64,000 bases of DNA from Rubellimicrobium rubrum. Lineage in GTDB: Bacteria > Pseudomonadota > Alphaproteobacteria > Rhodobacterales > Rhodobacteraceae. A model generated the notes under the pieces. It did no database searches. It saw only the letters and a program-made list of their open reading frames with translations, and was not told where the DNA came from. The stretch covers positions 1 to 64,000 of the forward strand of contig NZ_VDFU01000015.1 of NCBI RefSeq assembly GCF_006152115.1, written 5' to 3'. This document shows positions 9,356-18,242 of the stretch, in pieces; within the stretch, counting starts at the first letter, position 1, and each line of letters opens with the position of its first letter. A program made the position numbers and the translations under genes.

Positions 9356-10477
9356 TCAGGCCGCCAAGGCCAGCACCGGATCCCGGTAGTCCTCCCCCTT
9401 CGTCAGCATGGCCCAGATCCGACGCGCCATCTTGTTGGCCATCGCGATCGCCACCAGCATTCGCGGCTTGCGCGCCAGCATTCGATCGAGCCAGGAGCCC
9501 GGCGCGGGCGGTCGCCGGCGTGCCCAACTTACGCGCGCCATGGCGCCGATGATCAGCAGCCGTCGGATATCGACTTGGCCGGCCTTCGACACCCGGCCGA
9601 GCCGCTCCTTGCCGCCCGACGAAAACTGCCGCGGCACAAGCCCCAGCCAGGCCGCGAAGTCGCGCCCGCAGCGGAACGTCGTCATGGCCGGCGCGAAGGC
9701 CTCAACGGCCAAGGCCGTCATCGGGCCGACGCCCGGCATGGTCTGGAGCCGCCGCGCGGTGTCGCTCTCCTCTGCCAGCGCCGCTCTCGTCTTTGTCTTG
9801 GCCTCGATCCGGGCCGACTTCTCGGCGACCTGCGCGAGCAGGTCGCGGCACTCGTCCCGCACGAGATCGGGCAGGGCGACATCCGGATCGTCTATGATGG
9901 ACTCGATGCGCCTGAGCTGCGCGACCCCGGCCGGGACGGCCTGGCCATACTCATAGAGCACCGCGCGCAGCGCGTTCACCAGCTCCGTCCGTTGATGCAC
10001 TAGGCGTTCGCGGGCCCGGAACAGGACGGCCCGGGCTTGCTGGTCCTGCGTCTTCGGTTTGACAAAGCGCATCTCGGGGCGCTGCGCGGCCACGACAATC
10101 GCTTCGGCATCGGCGGCGTCGTTCTTCTGACGCTTGACGAAGGGGCGCACGTACTGCGGCGCGATCAGCTTCACCTCATGACCCTGTGCTGCCAGTTCTC
10201 GCGCCCAATGGTGAGCACTGCCGCAGGCCTCCAGCACGACAACAGCCGGCGGCTGGCCACCCATGAACCGCAGGAACTGCCCGCGAGACAGTCGCCTGCG
10301 AAACAGGACTTCGCCGGTCATTGTGGCGCCGTGGACCTGGAACACGCTCTTGGCAAGGTCAACGCCGATCATCACATCCTTCATCTTCCGCATCCTCCGC
10401 CTAGTGGTCCAACCACATCGGCATCGTCGCACGTCGCGATGCCGTCAGGAGAGGGCGGCAACCACCCCATCTACTTT
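9220..10477. repeat. Possible IS110 end repeats (10-bp direct repeat)
   Basis: CATCTACTTT occurs at 9220-9229 and 10468-10477 in the same orientation, bracketing the IS110-type transposase gene. It could mark element ends or target duplication. Ten bases is short enough to be chance in 1.3 kb, so this is only a pointer for boundary mapping. Confidence 0.25.
9356..10384 (-). CDS. IS110-family transposase
   Basis: About 342-residue DEDD-type recombinase of the IS110/IS116/IS902 family. The N-terminal RuvC-like part has GVDLAKSVFQVHG, VVLEACGSAHHWARELAAQG and KNDAADAEAI; the C-terminal transposase_20 part has MPGVGPMTALA and FAAWLGLVPRQFSSGGKERLG. The frame is intact from ATG to stop, so it may be active. 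ATG 10384 is chosen because GGAGG sits about 9 nt upstream; a longer frame starts at 10432. IS110 elements usually lack long terminal inverted repeats, so the boundaries are not visible directly. It abuts the broken IS30-type copy, suggesting repeated insertion into the same site. Confidence 0.9.
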   Translation of the reverse strand: MKDVMIGVDLAKSVFQVHGATMTGEVLFRRRLSRGQFLRFMGGQPPAVVVLEACGSAHHWARELAAQGHEVKLIAPQYVRPFVKRQKNDAADAEAIVVAAQRPEMRFVKPKTQDQQARAVLFRARERLVHQRTELVNALRAVLYEYGQAVPAGVAQLRRIESIIDDPDVALPDLVRDECRDLLAQVAEKSARIEAKTKTRAALAEESDTARRLQTMPGVGPMTALAVEAFAPAMTTFRCGRDFAAWLGLVPRQFSSGGKERLGRVSKAGQVDIRRLLIIGAMARVSWARRRPPAPGSWLDRMLARKPRMLVAIAMANKMARRIWAMLTKGEDYRDPVLALAA

Positions 10478-10519
10478 GCGTGTGGGTTCTAACCGAACTG
10501 CGACAGGTGCGGGTTGAAG

Positions 10520-11539
10520 CTAACTCGACGGCTCCTGGCTGGCGAAGAGCTTCTGGCGGAACACCTCGGCTGGCGTTCGCCAGCCCAGGCACTTGCGGGG
10601 CGTGCCGTTCAGACGGCCACAGATTGACCTCATCGAACCATCTGCGAGCGTCAGGAGCACGGGGTCGGCCGGCAGGTACCGGCGGACCCTCCGGTTCATG
10701 TTCTCGACGCTGCCTTTCTGCCAGGGCGCCTGCGGATCGCAGAACCAGGCCTTCGCGCCCATCCTGGCCTTGAGGCCGTGGCCCCGAGACAAACTCCAGG
10801 CCACGGTCAAAGGTTGGGCTCTGCCGAGCCACTTGGGGCAGGGGCGAGAGCAGATCGATGAGCTTCCCCATGAGCGGCTTGGAGCGCCGGTCCTTGTTGC
10901 GGAACAGAAGCGTAAAGCGGCTCTTGCGCTCGACAACGGTGGCCACGTTCGCGGGCCTGTGCTGCTTGCGGAGGATCATCAGGTCTGCTTCCCAGTGCCC
11001 GAACTCCTGGCGGGCGTTGACCGCCTCGGGGCGGTGATCGATGCGCGAGGTCTCTGGAAACACGGGGCTTCTTGGCTTGCGAGCCCGCTGCGGCTTGCGC
11101 ATCCGTCGGCGCTCCGGGAAGTAGCACGCGAGTTCCTAGCTTTGGGTCTCGGCCGAGGGGACGAACCGCGTGATCGTCTCGTGACAAAGCCGATGGTGTG
11201 GCCGCTTACAGGTTCGACCTTGAGGCGTCCGGCGATCTGCTCGGGCGACCAGCCGTCCTTGAGCCGCTCGACAACCGCGGCCTGGAGCCCAGGACGCCGC
11301 AGGAGCTTGCAGGTGGACCTACGTTGACCATCGGCCAGCTGCTGGGCGGTCACCGGCCAAGTGCCGTCGGCCTGCGGCACCTCAGCGTCGTGCCACCAGT
11401 TGCGCCTGAGCTCGCGGTAGATGGTCGAGCGATGGCGCCCAAGCACACGGGCAATCTCATCGACAGCAATCTTCTGCTCTCGCAGCCGCGCCAGTTGCCA
11501 GCGCTCCTCCAGGCTCAAGTGAACGAACGGGCAGGGCAT
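10520..11539 (-). pseudogene. IS30-family transposase, two frameshifts (copy A)
   Basis: All parts of an IS30 transposase are present but spread over three frames. The HTH part starts at ATG 11539 (MPCPFVHLSLEERWQLARL, VLGRHRSTIYRELRRN, DGWSPEQIAGRL). A shift near 11190 (after GHTIG) moves to the frame with HETITRF and the catalytic DDE core (FGHWEADLMI, VVERKSRFTLL, TFDRGLEFV). A second shift near 10785 leads to WFCDPQAPWQKGSVENMNR and LNGTPRKCLGWRTPAEVF, ending at 10520. The coding sequence is otherwise full length (about 340 residues), so it has decayed only by small indels. No single protein can be made without two frameshifts. Confidence 0.85.
10832..11078 (-). repeat. 247-bp block identical to 28921-29167 (copy 1)
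   Basis: Reading base by base, this segment inside IS30 copy A is identical to 28921-29167 in copy B, in the same orientation. Outside it the two copies differ strongly: on the high-coordinate side they are clearly related but diverged, and on the low-coordinate side copy B is truncated. The block encodes the DDE core around FGHWEADLMI. Confidence 0.9.
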
Positions 11540-11737
11540 CGCATCCTCCAAGTAACCCCTTGGATCTACGCATCTGTCGCAGTTCGGAATAGAATGTACC
11601 CTGCATACAGGTGCGAGTCGCATAACAGTGATTATTATGTTGAATTACCGTTATGGCTCAGCGACCTAGTCAGCTCCAATTACACGCCTCGTTAATTGCT
11701 GCGGTTGCAATCGTGAGTAGATCTACTTCATCGCAAG

Positions 11738-12865
11738 CTAAACGTTTGACAGGTGGTCTGCTGAAAGCTGACCCAAGCGGTCCGTGCTCCTGCGGAACGA
11801 CACCTTCGTTCCCAGATCCGTAACACGCTCAGGATTAGCCTGCCCCTGCATCACCGCAAGCGCTTCTTCAACCGCGCGGAAGCCGATTTCGTACCGAGGC
11901 GTGCGGAGACTTGTCAGGCTAGGATGGGCGCCCAAGATCATGTCACTGTCGTTAAAGCCGGCAACGCCCAGGTCCTCAGGAACACGTAGTCCCTGGGCAA
12001 TGGCCTCAAACAGGACCCCCAGTGCCAGAGGGTCGTTGTTGCAGAAGACCGCATCGACCTTGGGCTTCGCTGTCAGAAGTTCCCGGAGCCCCGCGCGGGC
12101 ATGAAGGGGAGTGATGACCTCACCCCGCTCCCGGGGCAACTGTCTGTCCAAATCCTCGCTCGTTCGAGTCACCAGCAGAGAAGGGTCGTAAAGGTCCGCC
12201 TCCTCAAGGGCCTGCTTCCAGCCTTGCAGGCGACCGGCGGACCGGGTGTTCATCCAGCCGACCAGGAAGAGGTAACCGATACGCCGATATCCCTGATCGA
12301 TGAGGTGTCGGGTCATGATGTAGCCCGCTTCCACATGCGAGAAGCCGACGACCCGGTCGATGGGATCCGCCGTCAGGTCCATCATCTGGACCACCGTACA
12401 ACCTGCATCGGCCAGCATGCTTCGTGCCAGAGGGCTTTGATCGACGCCCGAGACGATCATCGCGGCCGGCTTATGCCTCAGGAACTCGCCAATGAGGCGT
12501 TCCTCCTCCGCCGAGTCGTAATGGGTGTTGCCCAAGTGAACGCGCAGGGATGTGGGCTGCACGGCGTCGTACACTCCTCGGAGTACGTCGCTGAATATGT
12601 GCTGGGCGAGAGATGGCACAATAACACCCACCACATGAGTACGGGTCGAGGCCAAGGCGCGGGCATTTAGATTTGGTAGATAACCTAGCCGCTCCACGGC
12701 GGCCATGACCCGTTCGCGGAGATCGGCAGACACGACGCCGGGGGTGTTGATAGCTCGTGATGCGGTTATCGGACTGCAATGTGCCATGCGTGCGACGTCC
12801 GTCAGGGTAGGTCTTTTGTCTGCTCTCGTGCTGGCCAAGTCCTGACACCCTGTTCGCTGTGCCAT
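11738..12865 (-). CDS. LacI-family transcriptional regulator
   Basis: 375 residues, a usual length. The N-terminal HTH (LTDVARMAHCSPITASRAIN, about residues 21-40) and hinge (VERLGYLPNLNARALAS) bind DNA. The rest is a periplasmic-binding-protein-like sensor starting HVVGVIVPSLAQHIFSDVL. It is divergent from the transporter/hydrolase operon that begins at 13025. The shared intergenic region holds two copies of a LacI-type operator, and a half-site (TTGGTAGC, 12867-12874) lies against its own start codon. It is therefore probably the local repressor, released by a sugar from the transported substrate, and likely autoregulated. The effector cannot be named from sequence. Confidence 0.9.
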   Translation of the reverse strand: MAQRTGCQDLASTRADKRPTLTDVARMAHCSPITASRAINTPGVVSADLRERVMAAVERLGYLPNLNARALASTRTHVVGVIVPSLAQHIFSDVLRGVYDAVQPTSLRVHLGNTHYDSAEEERLIGEFLRHKPAAMIVSGVDQSPLARSMLADAGCTVVQMMDLTADPIDRVVGFSHVEAGYIMTRHLIDQGYRRIGYLFLVGWMNTRSAGRLQGWKQALEEADLYDPSLLVTRTSEDLDRQLPRERGEVITPLHARAGLRELLTAKPKVDAVFCNNDPLALGVLFEAIAQGLRVPEDLGVAGFNDSDMILGAHPSLTSLRTPRYEIGFRAVEEALAVMQGQANPERVTDLGTKVSFRRSTDRLGQLSADHLSNV

Positions 12866-12903
12866 GTTGGTAGCACGGACATTTACGGTTGACCAAGTCT
12901 ATC

Positions 12904-12940
12904 TGACAGCGCTACCAAAACTGAATGACAGCGCTACCAA
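12904..12940. promoter_or_regulatory. Two tandem LacI-type operators
   Basis: TGACAGCGCTACCAA occurs at 12904-12918 and again at 12926-12940, 22 bp apart (about two helical turns). Each fits the LacI/CcpA-type pattern TGNNANCGNTNNCA and is an imperfect palindrome centred on AGCGCT. They lie between the divergent lacI-type gene and the transport operon, where binding could block both promoters. Confidence 0.75.
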
Positions 12941-13024
12941 GAACGAATCAGGCCCTTCAAGACGGCCGATTGTGACGCGCCAAGCCGGCCCGGAGGAGGG
13001 GCGGCATCCAAGGGAGGAAAATCG

Positions 13025-14644
13025 ATGACGCTTACTCGTCGGGCCTTCGTCAGAAGGTCAGGAGCAGCTCTTGCCGGGCTCGGACTATCTTCAACATTCG
13101 CTGCGAGAGCCATCGCTCAAAGCTCGGATACCCTGCGGATCGCTCTCTCGGCACGCGGCTTCCGGACACTGGACCCGGCCCGCTCCATTCAGGGGGCCGA
13201 CGAGTGGGCGATCATCCACATGTTCGACACGTTGGTGGATATGCCGCTCGGCCGTTTCCCCAGCAGCGTGGACGAGGTCCAGCCGGGCTTGGCCCAAAGC
13301 TGGACGGCCAGCGAGGACAGCCGCACCTGGACGTTCAAGCTGAGGCCGGACGTCCAATTCCACAAGGGGTATGGGCTGCTGACGTCCGAGGACGTCAAGT
13401 TCACCTTCGACCGCCTGCTCAATCCCGAGGAGCTGGGCGTACGGTCGGCCCTTTACGAGAACTTGGAGAGCGTCACGGCCGATGCGCCTGACACGGTGAC
13501 CTTGCAGCTCAAGCTGCCGGACCCGCTCTTCATTATGGGCACGCTGCTGCACCATTCAGCCTCGATCGTTTCGAAAAAGGCCTACGAGGAGAAGGGCTCT
13601 GAATCCTTCGAGCGGGACCCGATCGGCACCGGCCCCTATCAGATCGAAAGCGTCGCCGAGGACCCGAGCCAAGGCGTCCTCCTGACGGCGAACCCGGACT
13701 ACTGGGGCGAGGCGCCGCTCATTCCCAATCTCCAGACGATGTACATCGCCGACACGACCGCGCGCACCCTGGCGCTCATGTCCGGCGACATTCACATGAT
13801 GGAAGGCGTTCGCGCGCCCGGATGGGTCCCCTCGATCGAGGCGCAATCGCCAGGGCTGCACTTCGACGTCGCCTCGCCGGGTTCCTTCTTCACCATCTCG
13901 TTCAATCTCGCGACTCCGCCCTTCGACGACGTGCGGGTCCGTCAAGCCATCGCCTACCTGATCGACCGCGGCCAGATTGCCGAGGCCATGGCGCCGTTCG
14001 GTCAGCGGACCTGGGGCATCAACCCGCCCTCCTTCCCTGGAAGCTTCACGGCCGAGTCGATCCCCGAGGAGATCCGCTACGAGCGGAACGTCGAGAGGGC
14101 CAAGGAGCTGCTGGCCGAGGCAGGCCACCCGGACGGCTTCTCGTTCAAGGCCTACACTTCGCAGCGCGAGGACTATTCCTCGATCATGCTCATGATCCAG
14201 CAGCTCCTGCGCGAAGGCGGCGTGGAGATGGAGCTCGAGCTCAGGGACCACACGGCCTTCCACGCCGACCAGGCGACCGGCACGAACACCCTCTATCAGC
14301 GCTCGGCGGCCTATCCCCCGGTGCCGACGCAAGCCATTTCCGAGCAGCTCGCAGCCACATCCGAGGTCAAGCCCGACGGCTCCGGCGGCCCCAACTTCTC
14401 CCGCTACGGGGTCGTCATCCCCGGCATTGACGAGATGCTGGCTGCGACCATGGCGGAGCCGGACCTCGAGAAGCGGCTCGAGTTGGTCCGGGAGATGGAG
14501 GTCAAGATCCTGACCGACCTGCCGCTCCTGCCCATCGTCACGAACGGCTACATGATGGTCAGGGCCGCCGACCTCGATCTCGGCTACGAGGTCAAGTCCG
14601 GCTACGCCCACTGGCGGCTGACGAAGGCCAGCTTCGCCGGCTGA
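13025..14644 (+). CDS. ABC transporter solute-binding protein, family 5, Tat-exported
   Basis: 539 residues of the SBP_bac_5 (peptide/nickel/oligosaccharide) family. The N-terminus is a Tat signal (TRRAFVRRSGAALAGLG, ending near ARAIAQS), implying export in a folded state. The mature part has family features such as LRPDVQFHKGYGLLTSEDVKF, FERDPIGTGPYQIESV and DDVRVRQAIAYLIDR. GGGAGG lies about 8 nt before the ATG. It is the first gene of the operon and would deliver ligand to the two permeases downstream. Family 5 proteins often bind peptides, but some rhizobial members bind oligosaccharides (for example AgpA for alpha-galactosides). The two hydrolase-like genes in this operon favour a glycoside. 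Confidence 0.9.
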   Translation: MTLTRRAFVRRSGAALAGLGLSSTFAARAIAQSSDTLRIALSARGFRTLDPARSIQGADEWAIIHMFDTLVDMPLGRFPSSVDEVQPGLAQSWTASEDSRTWTFKLRPDVQFHKGYGLLTSEDVKFTFDRLLNPEELGVRSALYENLESVTADAPDTVTLQLKLPDPLFIMGTLLHHSASIVSKKAYEEKGSESFERDPIGTGPYQIESVAEDPSQGVLLTANPDYWGEAPLIPNLQTMYIADTTARTLALMSGDIHMMEGVRAPGWVPSIEAQSPGLHFDVASPGSFFTISFNLATPPFDDVRVRQAIAYLIDRGQIAEAMAPFGQRTWGINPPSFPGSFTAESIPEEIRYERNVERAKELLAEAGHPDGFSFKAYTSQREDYSSIMLMIQQLLREGGVEMELELRDHTAFHADQATGTNTLYQRSAAYPPVPTQAISEQLAATSEVKPDGSGGPNFSRYGVVIPGIDEMLAATMAEPDLEKRLELVREMEVKILTDLPLLPIVTNGYMMVRAADLDLGYEVKSGYAHWRLTKASFAG

Positions 14645-14734
14645 CGCCCGGCTGCTTTCGGCGCGGGCGCGCCGAGACCCCTGTACTTCCCGCGCCCGCG
14701 CTCCCCTTGGAACCGTGATCAGGACCGCTCGCTC

Positions 14735-17272
14735 ATGCCGCATCAACCGGATCTCCGGATCGAAGACCCCGCCGGACTGGTCGCCGCTGGCGCTCCAGCC
14801 TGGGCTTGCGAGAGCCTTCGCCGGGCCTTGCAGGACCGGGGGTCGAGCGCAGGCCTCCTGATCAGGCTGGTCGCCGATAGCGCCAGCGCCCCCGTCGATT
14901 GCCCAGACGCGGCCGAGGCCTTCGCGATCTGGCGGAGCGAGGAGGCGGTTTCGATATGGGGACGTGACGCGCGCGGGCTGGTCTATGCTCTGACCGAGCT
15001 CGCGGACCGCACGCGGCATGCCGAGGGAGACGACCCCTTCGCCGGTCCGTTCCCGCTCGTCGAGCGGCCCTCCGCCCGGATCCGGTCGATTGCCCGCCTC
15101 TTCTGCTCCGAATCCGAGGACCTGGACTGGTTCCACGACCGGGACGGCTGGCGCGACTACCTGACGATGCTGGCCACGAACCGGTTCAACCGTTTCAGCC
15201 TGACGCTGGGGATGGGGTACAACTACCCCTATCACAACGCCTGGATCCGGGACGTCTACTTCTACTTCCCCTATCCGTTCCTCCTGGCCGTCGATGGCCA
15301 CGACGTCCGCGTGCCTGAGCTTCCCGACGAGGAGCGCGACCGCAACCTGAAGACCCTGAAGTTCATCGGGCAGGAGGCAGCACGGCGCGGGCTCGACTTC
15401 CAGCTGGCGCTCTGGACGCAGCGCTACGACTTCGACGACGTCCCGAACGCGAACTACACCGTCGAAGGCGTCACCCAGGACAATCTCGCGCCTTACTGCC
15501 GGGCCGCCATCACCCGGCTCTTGGCCGAGGTGCCCGAGATCACCGGCCTCACCTTTCGGGTCCACGTGGAGGGTGGCATCGCCGAGGGCGAGTACGGCTT
15601 CTGGGAGGAGGCCTTCGCGGGCGTCGCTGACGCCGGGCGGCCCATCGAGATCGACATGCACGGCAAGGGCTTGGATCATGCCACGTTGGAACTGGCCCGC
15701 CGCTCCGGCATGCCGTTCACGGCCTCGCCCAAGTACATGGCCGAGCACATGGGGCTGGCCTATCACCAGTCCTCAATCCGCGAGAAGGAATACCCGCCCG
15801 AACAGGCCCGCAGCGAACGGGAGCAGCTCTCCGAGGGATCGCGCAAGTTCCTGCGCTACAGCTACGGCGACCTCCTCCGGAAGGACAAGGACTACTCGGT
15901 CTTGTACCGCATCTGGGCGGGGACCCAGCGCATCCTCCTGTGGGGTGATCCCGCGCTCGCGGCCGGCTACGGACGCCTCTCGATGTTCGCCGGCAGCGAC
16001 GGGGTCGAGTGGTGCGAGCCGCTCAGCTTCAAAGGCCGCATGGGCACCGGCGTGCCGGGCCAGCGCTTCAACTACCAGCGCGAGGGGCTGGCGCCCCGAC
16101 GCGACTGGGAGAAGTACCTCTACCAGTATCGGGTCTGGGGCCGTGGCCTCTATGCCCCGGACGGGCCGGCCGACGGCTGGCAGCGGCATCTGCGCCGGCA
16201 TTGCGGCGACGCCGCCGAGGCCTGCGAGAAGGGCCTCGCCAGCGCGAGCCGGGTCCTTCCCTTGGTGTCGCTGACCCATGGCCCCTCGGCCTCTAACAAC
16301 CACTACTGGCCCGAGGTCTACTCCAACCTCGCCCTGATCGACGGGACAGGGCGGCTGAATTACACCTTCGACATGCCGGCGCCTGTCCGCTTCGGCAACG
16401 CCCCCACCTTCGACTCCGAGCTCTTTGCGACGGCCCGCGAGTGGGTCGAGAAACTGCTCGCCGGACGGACGGAGCATCGCTACACGCCTCTCGACGTGGC
16501 CGACTGGCTCATCGACTTGGCCCGAACCTGCGACCAGGCCCTCGTCTCCGCCAAGGAGGCCCGGGACTACCTTCGCCCCGAGGCGCAGCGCATCCTGATC
16601 GACGTGGAGATCTGCGCCGGGCTGGCCCGCTTCTTCGCCGAACGCTACCGCGCGGCGGTCTGGGCGGAACTCTTCATCGCGACCAAGGCTTCAACGCTCT
16701 TCGACCGGGTGCTCGACCATGCTCGGCGCTCCACCATGGCCTGGGACCGGATCGCCGACCTGTCGCGCGACATCTATCACGACGACCTCACCTATGGCCC
16801 CCAAGGATGGCTGCGCGGCTCCTGGCAGTCCCGTCAGGCCGAGATGCGCAACGAGCTCCTCGACCTCGAGTCGCTTCGCGGCGGGGGCCTGACGGAAAGC
16901 CTGGCCCTCTCGCCCGAGGCCGAACGGGCCGCCGCCGCGATCGAGGCGCGCCGCCCCGTGACGGCAGCCGGCGGCCTCGAGGTGCCGGAGACCTTCCTGA
17001 GAGGAGAGGACCTCACGGTCCGCTACTCCGGCCCGGCAGATGCGGCGCCCGTGCTCCGCTATCGTGTCGTGGACCAGTCCAAGCGATGGCGGGCCGACGC
17101 CATGCGGGCCGACGGCAACGGCTACATCGCGGTCATCCCGGGCGATTACCTCGATACGCCGTTCCATGTCCAGCTCTTCGCCAGCGCCACGGCCTTGGGC
17201 GCCCCGGTCCTGATGCCCGGGCTCGGGGGCGACCTGGCGAACCAGCCCTACCACGTAGTGATGCAGGCCTGA
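14735..17272 (+). CDS. Unclassified glycoside-hydrolase-like enzyme (845 aa)
   Basis: I do not recognise a named family. Residues about 1-105 resemble the N-terminal alpha/beta domain found before many hexosaminidase/glucuronidase barrels (ending AVSIWGRDARGLVYALTELA). The central roughly 400 residues look like a TIM barrel (RSIARLFCSESEDLDWF, MLATNRFNRFSLTLGMGYNY, FRVHVEGGIAEGEYGFWEE, IEIDMHGKGLDHATLELA, FTASPKYMAEHMG), with acidic residues at plausible strand ends. The C-terminal part is helical, then a small beta domain (about 765-845). There is no signal peptide, so it probably acts in the cytoplasm on imported substrate. It sits between the binding protein and the permeases, which ties it to the transported compound. 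The catalytic residues are not identified. Confidence 0.65.
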   Translation: MPHQPDLRIEDPAGLVAAGAPAWACESLRRALQDRGSSAGLLIRLVADSASAPVDCPDAAEAFAIWRSEEAVSIWGRDARGLVYALTELADRTRHAEGDDPFAGPFPLVERPSARIRSIARLFCSESEDLDWFHDRDGWRDYLTMLATNRFNRFSLTLGMGYNYPYHNAWIRDVYFYFPYPFLLAVDGHDVRVPELPDEERDRNLKTLKFIGQEAARRGLDFQLALWTQRYDFDDVPNANYTVEGVTQDNLAPYCRAAITRLLAEVPEITGLTFRVHVEGGIAEGEYGFWEEAFAGVADAGRPIEIDMHGKGLDHATLELARRSGMPFTASPKYMAEHMGLAYHQSSIREKEYPPEQARSEREQLSEGSRKFLRYSYGDLLRKDKDYSVLYRIWAGTQRILLWGDPALAAGYGRLSMFAGSDGVEWCEPLSFKGRMGTGVPGQRFNYQREGLAPRRDWEKYLYQYRVWGRGLYAPDGPADGWQRHLRRHCGDAAEACEKGLASASRVLPLVSLTHGPSASNNHYWPEVYSNLALIDGTGRLNYTFDMPAPVRFGNAPTFDSELFATAREWVEKLLAGRTEHRYTPLDVADWLIDLARTCDQALVSAKEARDYLRPEAQRILIDVEICAGLARFFAERYRAAVWAELFIATKASTLFDRVLDHARRSTMAWDRIADLSRDIYHDDLTYGPQGWLRGSWQSRQAEMRNELLDLESLRGGGLTESLALSPEAERAAAAIEARRPVTAAGGLEVPETFLRGEDLTVRYSGPADAAPVLRYRVVDQSKRWRADAMRADGNGYIAVIPGDYLDTPFHVQLFASATALGAPVLMPGLGGDLANQPYHVVMQA

Positions 17273-17306
17273 CGGGGCCGGGTGCCACGCAACGGGAGAC
17301 GCAGCC

Positions 17307-18242
17307 ATGACCCGCTACATCGTCGTCAGGCTCTTGGACGCGATACCGACCGTCCTGCTCGTTCTGACCCTAGTGTTCGTCGCGATGCGGATCCTGCCCG
17401 GGGACCCCGCGGTCGCGGCCCTGGGTGACTTCGCCACGCCGGAGCAGCGCGAGGCCTTCCGCGAGCAGATGGGCCTCAACGCGCCGCTCTGGCAGCAGTA
17501 CCTGACTTTTGTCGCCAGTTCGCTCACGCTCGACTTCGGAGAGTCGATGATGAACGGCCGCGACGTGCTCGGGCTCATTTCCTACAACCTGCCCTATACG
17601 ATCGAGCTCACGATCGCCTCGGTCCTTCTGGGGGTCTTGATCGGCGTTCCGTTCGGGGTCTGGGCAGCGACGAACGCGAACAGTGCGCCGGACTCCGCGA
17701 TGAGAGGCTTCTCACTCATCGGCTACGCGGTGCCCGACTTCTACCTGGGCGCGCTGCTTCTGATCGTCTTCTCGCTGAACCTCGGTTGGTTCCCGATCAA
17801 CGGGGGAGGGGAGGGGATCCTCGACCGCATGCACCACGTCTTCCTGCCGGCCCTGACCCTGGCCTTCATCAAGGCCGCCTTCCTCGGTCGCCTCACACGG
17901 ACCGCGCTGCTCGAGGTACTGGGGCGGGACTACATCCGCACCGCCCGCGCCAAGGGTGCGCGAGAGCCCCGGGTGATCTACCGGCACGGGCTCCGGAACG
18001 CGCTGCTGCCGCTGACGACGGGCCTGGGCCTCACCACGCTTACCGCCTTATCGGGATCGGTGGCGATCGAGCTCGTCTTCAACCGGCCCGGCTTAGGCAA
18101 GCTCCTGATCTCCGCCATTGCCGAGCGCGACTATGCGGTGATCCAGGGGGGCATCGTCGTCTTCGCCCTCTTCGTGGTCGCCATCAACCTCACCATGGAC
18201 CTCGTCTACGTCCTGGTCGATCCCCGGATCCGCGTGTCATGA
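17307..18242 (+). CDS. ABC transporter permease, DppB/OppB type
   Basis: 311 residues of the binding-protein-dependent inner-membrane permease family. Multiple membrane segments are visible (AIPTVLLVLTLVFVAMRIL near residues 12-30, IELTIASVLLGVLIGVPFGV, YLGALLLIVFSLNLGW). The EAA-like cytoplasmic loop that contacts the ATPase is present (EVLGRDYIRTARAKGAREPRV). It follows the 845-aa enzyme by 34 nt and overlaps the next permease by four bases (ATGA at 18239), a sign of translational coupling. The partner is the DppC-type permease that follows. Confidence 0.92.
   Translation: MTRYIVVRLLDAIPTVLLVLTLVFVAMRILPGDPAVAALGDFATPEQREAFREQMGLNAPLWQQYLTFVASSLTLDFGESMMNGRDVLGLISYNLPYTIELTIASVLLGVLIGVPFGVWAATNANSAPDSAMRGFSLIGYAVPDFYLGALLLIVFSLNLGWFPINGGGEGILDRMHHVFLPALTLAFIKAAFLGRLTRTALLEVLGRDYIRTARAKGAREPRVIYRHGLRNALLPLTTGLGLTTLTALSGSVAIELVFNRPGLGKLLISAIAERDYAVIQGGIVVFALFVVAINLTMDLVYVLVDPRIRVS

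Noticed and set aside
13556-15766. 736-codon frame on the minus strand
   Set aside because: It is antisense to the binding-protein and 845-aa enzyme genes, has no domain, and arises from the high-GC third-position bias of the true genes.
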